Shown: one piece after another, positions 1-5,700 of the stretch
How the letters are laid out: each line of letters starts with the position of its first letter
Position numbering within the stretch: position 1 is the stretch's first letter
Assembly (NCBI GenBank): GCA_012910725.1
Contig: WNEG01000093.1
Span: 12,543-22,369, forward strand
Source of the DNA: Candidatus Ethanoperedens thermophilum
GTDB lineage: Archaea > Halobacteriota > Methanosarcinia > Methanosarcinales > EX4572-44
Length of the DNA stretch: 9,827 nucleotides
Direction: 5' to 3'
Translations under genes and position numbers: made by a program
The notes under the pieces: model-generated
Told to the model about the DNA's origin: nothing
The model's input: the letters and a program-made list of their open reading frames with translations, nothing else
The model's database searches: none

Positions 1-51
1 TGGAGCAGTATTCGGTGGTGTGTATGTATCTCTCTCTTTTAACTTCTGCAT
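1..51 (-). CDS. Start of the gene after rpl29, cut by the window edge; possibly RNase P subunit Rnp1
   Basis: An ATG at 51-49 opens a frame that stays open for 17 codons to the window edge (MQKLKERDTYTPPNTAP). A strong ribosome binding site, AGGAGG at 62-67, precedes it by 10 bases, so the start looks real. In many archaeal S10 clusters the gene after uL29 is the eIF1-like SUI1 gene or rnp1, the protein component 1 of RNase P (Rpp29). The TPPN stretch loosely resembles the TPxN segment found near the start of Rnp1, just before its conserved HELIGL motif, which would lie outside this window. Identity is therefore a weak inference from position and a few residues. Confidence 0.45.
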   Translation of the reverse strand, partial: MQKLKERDTYTPPNTAP

Positions 52-60
52 TGTTTTAAT
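44..60. repeat. Direct repeat, left copy, flanking the palindrome
   Basis: Positions 44-60 match 125-141 at 16 of 17 bases (the only difference is 49 versus 130). The offset is exactly 81 bp, or 27 codons, so both copies are read in the same frame. This copy covers the start codon of the gene after rpl29 and codes for its residues M-Q plus upstream bases. Confidence 0.75.
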
Positions 61-61
61 G

Positions 62-67
62 CCTCCT
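62..67 (-). promoter_or_regulatory. Strong ribosome binding site for the gene after rpl29
   Basis: AGGAGG on the minus strand, 10 bases before the ATG at 51-49 and 2 bases after the rpl29 stop. It lies immediately outside the palindrome at 70-117, so the downstream gene keeps its own translation signal in spite of the palindrome. Confidence 0.7.
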
Positions 68-69
68 GA

Positions 70-117
70 TCAACCAGGGACTTTTTCAAGCCCCTTCCGT
101 AAGGGAGGGGTGGTTGA
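70..117. repeat. 48-bp nested palindromic element at the 3' end of rpl29
   Basis: Outer arms TCAACCA (70-76) and TGGTTGA (111-117) are perfect inverted copies. Directly inside the right arm is a second hairpin, CCCCTTCC (91-98), loop GTAA, GGGAGGGG (103-110), paired over 8 bp with one wobble. In the minus-strand reading it encodes TTPPLRKGL and the rpl29 stop. Interspersed palindromes that read as PPLRKGG-like peptides are known in several prokaryotic genomes, and this could be one of them. That comparison is from memory. Confidence 0.7.
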
Positions 118-309
118 CGTTTCTTTCTGTATTGTTTTAATTCTTGCTATGGTTCTTCGTAGCTCTCTTATGCGTCCTGGTTTTTCTGGTGCGCCACCTG
201 CTGATAGTGTCGCTCTCTCGTTTATAAGCTCGCTACCAAGTCCTTCTAACTCATCAATAAGCTCCTGTTTACTCATATCTCTAATCTCTCTAACTGTAAG
301 TATTGCCAT
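70..309 (-). CDS. rpl29: Large ribosomal subunit protein uL29 (L29), with an unusual C-terminal extension
   Basis: uL29 is a small two-helix protein of the large subunit near the exit of the peptide tunnel. The 79-residue product shows the archaeal pattern: an N-terminal helix starting VREIRDMSKQELIDEL (residues 6-21), then GGAPEKPGRIRELRRTIARIKT (residues 38-59, GGAPEKPGRIRE being the hallmark). Family members usually stop shortly after this second helix. Here about 16 more residues (TSTTPPLRKGLEKVPG, residues 64-79) are encoded by the palindromic element at 70-117, which also supplies the TGA stop. The ATG directly follows the rps3 stop (TGAATG), with GGAGGC upstream as ribosome binding site. 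The core identification is firm; whether the tail is a native part of the protein is open. Confidence 0.93.
   Translation of the reverse strand: MAILTVREIRDMSKQELIDELEGLGSELINERATLSAGGAPEKPGRIRELRRTIARIKTIQKETSTTPPLRKGLEKVPG
125..141. repeat. Direct repeat, right copy, inside rpl29
   Basis: Partner of the repeat at 44-60. Here it codes for residues IKTIQK of uL29, at the point where the conserved second helix normally ends. The pair encloses the palindrome at 70-117, as an insertion with a target duplication or a local tandem duplication would. Confidence 0.75.
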
Positions 310-1176
310 TCAGTTAGCCTCCATTTTATGGATTCTAGTAACAGGATGCCAGTACTCATAGTCTTTGTGCTTGTGTTCGAGTACATCACCGTGCGTTCGT
401 TTCTCTTCATTGTCTTGATCAGTGAACGTCTCTTGTGGTTTTTCTACTTTTGTTTCTGTTACTTCCTCTGCTTTTTCCTGTGTTTCTTCTACTTTTATTT
501 CTGTTGCTTTCGGTGGCTCTTCAATCTTCTTTTCAACAACAACTGCTTTTTCTGGTTCTACACTGGCCACTTCTTCAATTTTTCTTGGGATTGCATGGAA
601 CTGTCCGGGAAGCTCTACACCAGGCGGAATGATCCGCACACTGCATCCAAGGGTTCCAAGTTTTTTGATTGCAGTAGCAAATCCCTTATCCACAAGTTCA
701 TCCACCGGGTTTCCTGCATGTAGAATGTTGCCTGCAACAAACTTCCCGACACGCGAACGTGATCCCGTAAGTTTGCCTGAAATCACAATTTCACATCCAA
801 GAGCGCCTGCCCCCATAATTCTTCTAAGCATGTTGTGACCTGCTTTTCTAAAGTAGATCCCACGCTCTAATGCATTTGCAAGGACGGTTGCCATGACCTG
901 TGCATTAAGTTCTGAGATGGTTATCTCCTGGACATCGATTTGTGGATTTTCAAGATGGAACATTGTCTCAAGATCCCCGGTCAGCTTTCGAATGGTTCTC
1001 CCACTTTTTCCTATGACTATGCCAGGTTTTTCTGCAGACACGGTTATCTGGGTGCCCATTGGAGTTCTATTGATTTTCAAGCCGCCATATCCCGCACGAC
1101 TCAGACGTTTTAAGAGATACTCTTTAATCTGTGCCCTGTTAATTCCCTCCTGCATAAATTTCCGCTCGACACTCAT
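310..1176 (-). CDS. rps3: Small ribosomal subunit protein uS3 (S3) with a long charged tail
   Basis: uS3 sits at the mRNA entry of the small subunit and binds 16S rRNA. The 288-residue product begins with an N-terminal helix followed by a type II KH domain with the GxxG loop GKSG at residues 56-59. The C-terminal S3 domain follows, with GAGALGCEIVISGKLTGSRS (residues 122-141) and the GTLGCSVRIIPPG segment (residues 174-186). Residues about 200-288 form a Glu/Lys-rich tail that contains two copies of a 15-codon unit (TEIKVEETQE at 225-234 and TETKVEKPQE at 240-249). The tail ends in a His- and aromatic-rich segment, HKHKDYEYWHPVTRIH. Long acidic tails occur in some archaeal uS3. The ATG follows the rpl22 stop by one base, with AGGAGT at 1183-1188 as ribosome binding site; the stop directly abuts rpl29. 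Confidence 0.96.
   Translation of the reverse strand: MSVERKFMQEGINRAQIKEYLLKRLSRAGYGGLKINRTPMGTQITVSAEKPGIVIGKSGRTIRKLTGDLETMFHLENPQIDVQEITISELNAQVMATVLANALERGIYFRKAGHNMLRRIMGAGALGCEIVISGKLTGSRSRVGKFVAGNILHAGNPVDELVDKGFATAIKKLGTLGCSVRIIPPGVELPGQFHAIPRKIEEVASVEPEKAVVVEKKIEEPPKATEIKVEETQEKAEEVTETKVEKPQETFTDQDNEEKRTHGDVLEHKHKDYEYWHPVTRIHKMEAN
431..507. repeat. Imperfect tandem duplication, 45-bp unit, in the rps3 tail
   Basis: Positions 431-462 and 476-507 match at 27 of 32 bases at a spacing of exactly 45 bp. All differences keep the frame, and the encoded units are TEIKVEETQE and TETKVEKPQE. It looks like an older in-frame duplication that lengthened the charged tail of uS3. Confidence 0.65.
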
Positions 1177-1177
1177 A

Positions 1178-1627
1178 TTATGACTCCTGCAGTATCATTT
1201 CAATCGTTACTGTATCTGTGTTTTTAGGGGTTGCACGCCCCATTGCCCGCGGCATCATTCCCTGTATAACACGCCCCTTTTTTGTAACTATGTGTGCTAT
1301 TTTCATATGTTCCGGGTCAAGCCCATTATACGAGGCGTTACCTTCGGCATTGATCATTATTTTACGTATCTCCCGTGCAGCATTGATTGGATATTTTCCA
1401 GGACCTATGCCAGGCTTATGCCCTGCTCCCTCAGTATATTTCTTAAATGGCACTGCCCTTTTCATAATAATAATATCTTCTATGTATTTTCTTGCACCTC
1501 TCAGGCTCATACCGCGAAGAACCCTGCACAGCTCTTCTGATTTTTTTGGTGATATGTGTAATTCATATCCCATTGCTCGTGCGGTATTGTGTTGATCCAT
1601 GATGACTGAATAGTTAACTTTTGCCAC
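1178..1627 (-). CDS. rpl22: Large ribosomal subunit protein uL22 (L22)
   Basis: uL22 contacts 23S rRNA and lines the peptide exit tunnel with its long beta hairpin. The 149-residue sequence has the archaeal pattern: the N-terminal ISPKKSEELCRVLRGMSLRG segment (residues 26-45), the tunnel-loop region KYTEGAGHKPGIGPGKYPIN (63-82), and the C-terminal hairpin IVTKKGRVIQGMMPRAMGRA (113-132). The start is GTG at 1627-1625. It is preferred to the ATG nine codons later because GTGAGG (1635-1640) lies 7 bases upstream and the MAKVNYS opening fits the family. The rps19 stop TGA is inside that binding site. Confidence 0.95.
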   Translation of the reverse strand: MAKVNYSVIMDQHNTARAMGYELHISPKKSEELCRVLRGMSLRGARKYIEDIIIMKRAVPFKKYTEGAGHKPGIGPGKYPINAAREIRKIMINAEGNASYNGLDPEHMKIAHIVTKKGRVIQGMMPRAMGRATPKNTDTVTIEMILQES

Positions 1628-1637
1628 TTTATTTGCC

Positions 1638-2048
1638 TCACTTTAATGGTACGAATTTGCTGGATTTAGTTGCTCCAACTCCTGCCGATCCGTGCTTCAC
1701 CAATCTCCTTGTTGGCGCGTATTCTCCAAAGCAGTGTCCAAGCATCTCTGGAAGTATTTCAAAGGATTTGAATTCTTTGCCACTGTGTACCATGACCTGT
1801 TTATTGACCATCTCTGGAAGTATGATCATCTGTCGCAGGTGTGTACGCACTGGTTTATCGCCCCTAATCTTTTCAAGTAGTTTTTTCTCATCGTTTGATA
1901 AGCCTCTTTTGATGCTTCTTCTGGTGCGAGCCTTGACCAATCCTGCAAACTCTTCAATACTCATCTTCTTGAGTTCTTCTATTGTTTTGCCGCGATAGGT
2001 GAACTCGCCTTTCCGTTTCGGTAAGCGTGTTGAGGATTTCTTTGCCAT
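1638..2048 (-). CDS. rps19: Small ribosomal subunit protein uS19 (S19)
   Basis: uS19 is in the head of the small subunit, next to uS13 and the A-site tRNA region. The 136-residue product has the archaeal N-terminal extension (KKSSTRLPKRKGEFTYRGKT) and the family signature near the C-terminus, GHCFGEYAPTRRLVKHGSAG. The frame is open further upstream, to 2117, but that extension would overlap the end of rpl2. The ATG at 2048-2046 follows GGTGAT (2055-2060) at a proper distance, and the protein then begins MAKKSS, so this start is chosen. It lies 7 bases after the rpl2 stop, which is itself part of the GGTGAT. Confidence 0.95.
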   Translation of the reverse strand: MAKKSSTRLPKRKGEFTYRGKTIEELKKMSIEEFAGLVKARTRRSIKRGLSNDEKKLLEKIRGDKPVRTHLRQMIILPEMVNKQVMVHSGKEFKSFEILPEMLGHCFGEYAPTRRLVKHGSAGVGATKSSKFVPLK

Positions 2049-2054
2049 ATCTTT

Positions 2055-2060
2055 ATCACC
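2055..2060 (-). promoter_or_regulatory. Ribosome binding site that fixes the rps19 start
   Basis: GGTGAT on the minus strand, six bases before the ATG at 2048-2046. It contains the TGA stop of rpl2 (2058-2056), which suggests that a ribosome finishing rpl2 can restart at rps19. It supports the shorter of the two possible rps19 starts. Confidence 0.7.
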
Positions 2061-2772
2061 GCTTCTTCCCAGTTCTTCTTGCTGCAATTGAGCCAACCTT
2101 TTGTCCTGGTGGCGCATTTCTGCTTACGGTTTTTGGTCGACCAGGGTGCTGCCAACCGCCTCCACCAAAAGGATGGTCAACCGCGTTCATTGCAACTCCT
2201 GATACCCTTGGCCATTTTACAGCTCTTGTTTTAATTCTGTGGAATTTCTTTCCTGCTTTCAGGAACGGCTTTTCCGTCCTCCCCCCTCCTGCTACCACCC
2301 CAATGGTTGCACAACATTTGCTGTTAAGCCATTTCATTTTTTTACTTGGAAGCTGCACAACAGCTTTTGTTGCTTCATGAGATATTAACACTGCATACAT
2401 CCCTGATGCACGTGCAAACTGTCCGCCATCATCAGGTCGGTTCTCTACGTTGCAGATAAACGTACCTTCTGGGATCTGTGAGATTGGGAGTGTATTACCT
2501 GGTTTGATTTCTGCTGATATTCCACATTCTATCTCATCACCAACTGCCGTGCCTTCTGGCACAAGTATGAAACGCTGCTCTCGGTTTGGAAGCAGTATTT
2601 TTGCTATGGGTGCCGAACGTGCAGTATCGTGTATCAATTCTATAATTTCTCCTTTGATAGTCTCACCAAGCTTCGTTTTTATGTGTTTGAGGTTTGCTTT
2701 AAATCGATGAGATGGTGCTCTGTAGTTAGGTGAGCCTTTACCTCTGCTTTGTGCAATAATTCGTCTTCCCAT
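2056..2772 (-). CDS. rpl2: Large ribosomal subunit protein uL2 (L2)
   Basis: uL2 is a primary 23S rRNA binder needed for subunit association and for the peptidyl-transferase region. The 238 residues match the usual archaeal length. The N-terminus MGRRIIAQSRGKGSPNYRAP is typical, ENRPDDGGQFARASGMYA (residues 110-127) lies in the RNA-binding domain, and GVAMNAVDHPFGGGG (192-206) is the hallmark loop with the conserved His. HPFGGGG replaces the bacterial HPHGGG, which marks the protein as archaeal or eukaryotic. The ATG follows the rpl23 stop by 10 bases, with GTGAT at 2778-2782. Confidence 0.97.
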   Translation of the reverse strand: MGRRIIAQSRGKGSPNYRAPSHRFKANLKHIKTKLGETIKGEIIELIHDTARSAPIAKILLPNREQRFILVPEGTAVGDEIECGISAEIKPGNTLPISQIPEGTFICNVENRPDDGGQFARASGMYAVLISHEATKAVVQLPSKKMKWLNSKCCATIGVVAGGGRTEKPFLKAGKKFHRIKTRAVKWPRVSGVAMNAVDHPFGGGGWQHPGRPKTVSRNAPPGQKVGSIAARRTGKKR

Positions 2773-2782
2773 ATTTTATCAC

Positions 2783-3034
2783 TTAGTATATTCCAAATTG
2801 TGAAGCAAGTTTACTTGCAGTACCTTTCGTTGTAAAGGTTATAATTGCCTTCTTCTTGCCCTTTGATGTTATCATGGTATTAACATCTGCCACTTTAACA
2901 TCATAGATTTTCTCAAGCTCGCGTACTATCTGTGCTTTTGCAGCGTTAATGTCTACTATAAACTGTAGTTTATTACTATCATCCACATACATAGTTGCTT
3001 TTTCTGTCATAAAAGGATATTTAATGAATTTCAT
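2783..3034 (-). CDS. rpl23: Large ribosomal subunit protein uL23 (L23)
   Basis: uL23 sits beside the peptide tunnel exit and is a docking point for SRP and other nascent-chain factors. The 83-residue product has the normal archaeal size and fold pattern: KYPFMTEKATMYVDDSNKLQF at the N-terminus, the basic NTMITSKGKKKAIITF strand, then a short C-terminus ending FGIY. Its ATG overlaps the rpl4 stop by 3 bases (ATGA), a typical translational-coupling arrangement, with GGGGAT just upstream as ribosome binding site. Confidence 0.95.
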   Translation of the reverse strand: MKFIKYPFMTEKATMYVDDSNKLQFIVDINAAKAQIVRELEKIYDVKVADVNTMITSKGKKKAIITFTTKGTASKLASQFGIY

Positions 3035-3789
3035 TTGTAGATCCCCTGTATTTTGTTTATTGCAGATTCACTCCATACAGTTAACCTGCCGGCGTCTGTT
3101 CCTGGTGCAAGAAGCTCTGCGTTGAGCTGTTCAACAGTCACAACATCAACACCAGGAAGGTTTCTTGCTGCTTTAACAATACCTTTATCTTCATCTATTA
3201 TCACCAAAAAGCTTTTTGGTCTTTTGTACTTTCTGCCCCTCAGTTTACCTTTTCCAGCTCTTATCGCTATTCCTCTTTTTGCTCGAACGATGTCATCATA
3301 CACATTGATATGCCTGGTGAGCTCTATTACAGTTGCTGTGCTGAACACCGATTGAAGTTCATCCACAGTTATTATTGGTAAGACCGCATTGAATTTGTGA
3401 GACCGTGCACGTACTAACTCTTCAATGCATGTTGCTGCTATTGCTGACGCAATCGCTTTTCTCCTCTCTTTTTTATTTATTTTTTCACTCCGGTCAGCCT
3501 CTGGTTTTGGCGGATGTGCCCGCCTTCCTTTGACCGCTTGTGGAACAAGCGCTGCTTTTCTTGAGTTTTTTAATCGTGGAATTCTTGATACTCCGCGTCC
3601 AACCCCCCAGCTTGCTGCTGATGAATTCAGGCCAGCATACTTGTGTGGACCATATGGCTGTTGACGGTTTGCCTGTGCTGCCAGGACAGCTTTTTTGATC
3701 AGATCTGGTCTATATGGTTCTGAGAATACACTAGGCAATGTGATCTGTTTTACTGTGTTTCCATTTAAATCAAGTACTGCTGCTTCCAT
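3031..3789 (-). CDS. rpl4: Large ribosomal subunit protein uL4 (L4, archaeal L4e/L1e type)
   Basis: uL4 binds domain I of 23S rRNA and reaches into the exit tunnel with an extended loop. The 252-residue product shows the archaeal form: LPSVFSEPYRPDLIKKAV (residues 18-35), the basic loop region PYGPHKYAG followed by WGVGRGVSRIPRLK (61-74) and KGRRAHPPKP (87-96), and a globular C-terminal part that includes YDDIVRAKRGIAIRAGKGKL. The ATG lies 7 bases after the rpl3 stop. GGGTGA at 3797-3802, which includes that stop, is the ribosome binding site. Confidence 0.96.
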   Translation of the reverse strand: MEAAVLDLNGNTVKQITLPSVFSEPYRPDLIKKAVLAAQANRQQPYGPHKYAGLNSSAASWGVGRGVSRIPRLKNSRKAALVPQAVKGRRAHPPKPEADRSEKINKKERRKAIASAIAATCIEELVRARSHKFNAVLPIITVDELQSVFSTATVIELTRHINVYDDIVRAKRGIAIRAGKGKLRGRKYKRPKSFLVIIDEDKGIVKAARNLPGVDVVTVEQLNAELLAPGTDAGRLTVWSESAINKIQGIYK

Positions 3790-3796
3790 TGTAATG

Positions 3797-4807
3797 TCAC
3801 CCTTGTGTTGATTTTAAGCTGACTTTTAGTATCGGCTGCTCTCGCGGTATCCCTTTTGCTCGAATAGCATGTCTCATTCGAATTAGTCTTTTAACTGGAC
3901 CTGGTACGCTGCCCCTGACTAATACGTACTCGTTTCTCACTATTCCATAGTTTATAAAACCATTTGAAGGTGTGATGCTGTCCTTTTCTGCATCACCTAT
4001 TTTGATTACTGTTTTATTAAAATCAGTTCTTTGCTGGTAACCTGTTTGTCCAAGCTGCGGCACTCTCCAGCTAACATGTGCGGGACACCATGGTCCAAGG
4101 TTTCCTACCTGTCGAAGACTCCCGGCTCTGGAGTGCTTATTCTTCATCAAGCTAATACCCCAGCGTTTCACCGGACCTTGTGTTCCTTTTCCTATTGTTA
4201 CAGCAACCACATCGATGGTGTCACCATTTTTAAATACGTCACTTATTTTAATAGCAGTCCCAAGTAGCGATTTTGCATATTCAAAACGCGATTTGATGTC
4301 GCTGCCACTGATGCCACACTCCATTATATCTGGTTTCCTCTTGGGGATGCCACTGACCTTGTTCGGACGAGTGTGTACTATTGCTGTTATATCGGTGATC
4401 GTACCTTCTTCGATTAAATGTTGAAGTTTATCAAGCTGATGTTTGGTACTACTATTCTTTGAAAGAGTAAGTCTTTTCGTAAGTTCTCTGTCGTGTTCTT
4501 CTGCCCATACTTCACCTATTATCTTCTTTCCATAGGTGTCTTTCATATATCCGCGTATTGCTGCAACCTTCATCTCTGGCACTTCTATTACTGTGACAGG
4601 TATAGATATTTCCATACCCTCGGTTAAGCTGTTTCGTTTGTTATCAACAGCTATCACATGGGTCATGCCGGCTTTATAACCTGCAAACCCCTGCAATGCT
4701 ACTTCATCACTGTGCAGCCATGTTTTTATATGTGGCACTTCTCTTTTCGCTCTTTTTCTTGGGCTATATGAAAGTGATCCACGTCTTGGTCTATGAATGG
4801 TGGGCAT
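3797..4807 (-). CDS. rpl3: Large ribosomal subunit protein uL3 (L3), first gene of the cluster
   Basis: uL3 is an early assembly protein whose central extension reaches toward the peptidyl-transferase center. The 336 residues fit the archaeal and eukaryotic long form; bacterial L3 is near 210. Visible hallmarks are HRPRRGSLSYSPRKRAKRE at the N-terminus, FAGYKAGMTHV (41-51), KGTQGPVKRWG (207-217), and the central loop CPAHVSWRVPQLGQTGYQQR (241-260). It is the first gene of this operon, since no ribosomal gene precedes it. A good ribosome binding site, GAGGAAGG (4811-4818), lies just before the ATG. Confidence 0.97.
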   Translation of the reverse strand: MPTIHRPRRGSLSYSPRKRAKREVPHIKTWLHSDEVALQGFAGYKAGMTHVIAVDNKRNSLTEGMEISIPVTVIEVPEMKVAAIRGYMKDTYGKKIIGEVWAEEHDRELTKRLTLSKNSSTKHQLDKLQHLIEEGTITDITAIVHTRPNKVSGIPKRKPDIMECGISGSDIKSRFEYAKSLLGTAIKISDVFKNGDTIDVVAVTIGKGTQGPVKRWGISLMKNKHSRAGSLRQVGNLGPWCPAHVSWRVPQLGQTGYQQRTDFNKTVIKIGDAEKDSITPSNGFINYGIVRNEYVLVRGSVPGPVKRLIRMRHAIRAKGIPREQPILKVSLKSTQG

Positions 4808-4810
4808 TTT

Positions 4811-4818
4811 CCTTCCTC
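4811..4818 (-). promoter_or_regulatory. Ribosome binding site of rpl3
   Basis: GAGGAAGG on the minus strand, three bases before the rpl3 ATG. It implies a transcript with a leader, not a leaderless one. Confidence 0.6.
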
Positions 4819-4856
4819 ATTTTATATTTAAATTTAACAATTCAATACTGAAATAT

Positions 4857-4868
4857 CCTTATAATAAG
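4857..4868 (-). promoter_or_regulatory. Candidate TATA box for the ribosomal protein operon
   Basis: The minus strand reads CTTATTATAAGG here, an odd palindrome with a TATA-like core. An archaeal start about 25 bases downstream would give a leader of roughly 30 bases that includes the rpl3 binding site. A second AT-rich box (TTTAAATATA, about 4822-4831) is too close to the gene for a leader carrying that binding site. No purine-rich BRE stands out, so this is a tentative call. Confidence 0.35.
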
Positions 4869-4990
4869 ATTCTGATACAAAGCATATACAGGCATTTACT
4901 TGATCAACCCAATGCTTTTATCAGCCAACATATTCACATCACAATTCCAACGTTATCTTATGACTACCGGATTCAACATTGACCTGCCTT

Positions 4991-5033
4991 CTCCTAACAA
5001 AGTTATAATATTTAAAGACTTTGCTACAAGGAG
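4991..5033. repeat. AT-rich inverted repeat beside the transposase remnant
   Basis: Perfect arms CAAAGT (4998-5003) and ACTTTG (5018-5023) surround an A/T-only core that is almost all TATA-like. A second pair, CTCCT (4991-4995) and AGGAG (5029-5033), lies outside with unpaired bases between. It begins a few bases beyond the stop of the transposase remnant. It may be the end structure of the old insertion element, a terminator or a distal promoter of the ribosomal operon; the sequence does not decide between these. Confidence 0.45.
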
Positions 5034-5037
5034 ACCG

Positions 5038-5622
5038 TCACGTTGCGTGATGTTGGGGTGCCGAACCGAACTTCGCGGTCCAATACTCCATCTTCCTGGC
5101 AAGATATGCTAATATCCCAGGACGTGTTTTGTATTTGTGCTTTATCTCATTGGGAATCGGTCAAGCCAATAGTAATTCTCGCATTGATTGCTTGTTCGTG
5201 CAATCAAACCGTCGTGCATAAATGCAATTAACCTATCAAAGTCCGGAATAATCTTTTCCATGACGTATTTATGCAAAATGGATGGAATTGCATCAAAATC
5301 ATTTAACAACGTTTCAAACAGTTCTATCGCGATTTCTTCGTCGTATACTCTGAATACGTTTTTAATATTGGTGAAATACATGCATAATCTGATTTTATCT
5401 CTGTATAATACCTTTCTCGACTTTAGGATACTGTAAACATCATCTCCGATCAATTTGAAGAAATGAGAATATTGTATTATACTTTAAATTATTGGATATT
5501 TTTTTCGAAACAGGAATGTTGAGCACCGAATCATACAATGTCAAACGATAGCATTTATTACTATTGATTCTAATATATTCCTCATCGTAGCAGTAATATC
5601 CAATCATCGACCATGTTTTATA
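5038..5622 (-). pseudogene. Decayed DDE-type transposase (insertion sequence remnant)
   Basis: Three reading frames in order make one damaged protein. Frame 1 (5622-5461) reads WSMIGYYCYDEEYIRINS, then CYRLTLYDSVLNIPVSKKIS. Frame 2 (about 5465-5158) reads HFFKLIGDDVYSILKSRK, then IPSILHKYVMEKIIPDFDRL and RTSNQCENYY. Frame 3 (5157-5038) reads IPNEIKHKYKTRPGILAYLA, then RKMEYWTAKFG, up to a TGA. From memory this matches DDE transposases common in Methanosarcinales; I do not name the family. The N-terminus is missing. Between frames 1 and 2 roughly 30 codons around the middle catalytic Asp seem deleted, while the first Asp (in YDEE) and the Glu (in CENYY) remain. A frameshift near 5157-5165 joins frames 2 and 3. 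It cannot make an active enzyme. Confidence 0.8.
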
Positions 5623-5700
5623 CTATATTCATCAGTACCCCCGGTGATTCCATCTCGACCCGGTCCGACCCCCACACAACTAAGATCCTCGTCGATTTAC

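Noticed and set aside
91..110. GC-rich hairpin as an intrinsic terminator
   Set aside because: No run of T follows it on either strand, and it lies inside an operon whose next gene has a strong ribosome binding site.
20..838. Long plus-strand open frames opposite rpl29 and rps3
   Set aside because: They are opposite strongly conserved ribosomal genes, have biased composition and no ribosome binding sites. The same holds for the other plus-strand frames across the window.
2049..2117. A 23-residue N-terminal extension of uS19
   Set aside because: It lies inside rpl2, and the downstream ATG has a well-placed GGTGAT and gives the family's usual start.
4893..4928. An 11-codon minus-strand frame upstream of rpl3 as a leader peptide
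   Set aside because: It has no ribosome binding site and no regulatory structure that would depend on its translation.
5036..5122. A chain of hairpins after a TATA-like box that looked like a structured RNA gene
   Set aside because: The minus strand of the same segment encodes the end of a transposase (IPNEIKHKYKTRPG and following), so the apparent stems are better explained as decayed coding sequence. It does not match 5S, tRNA or SRP RNA.
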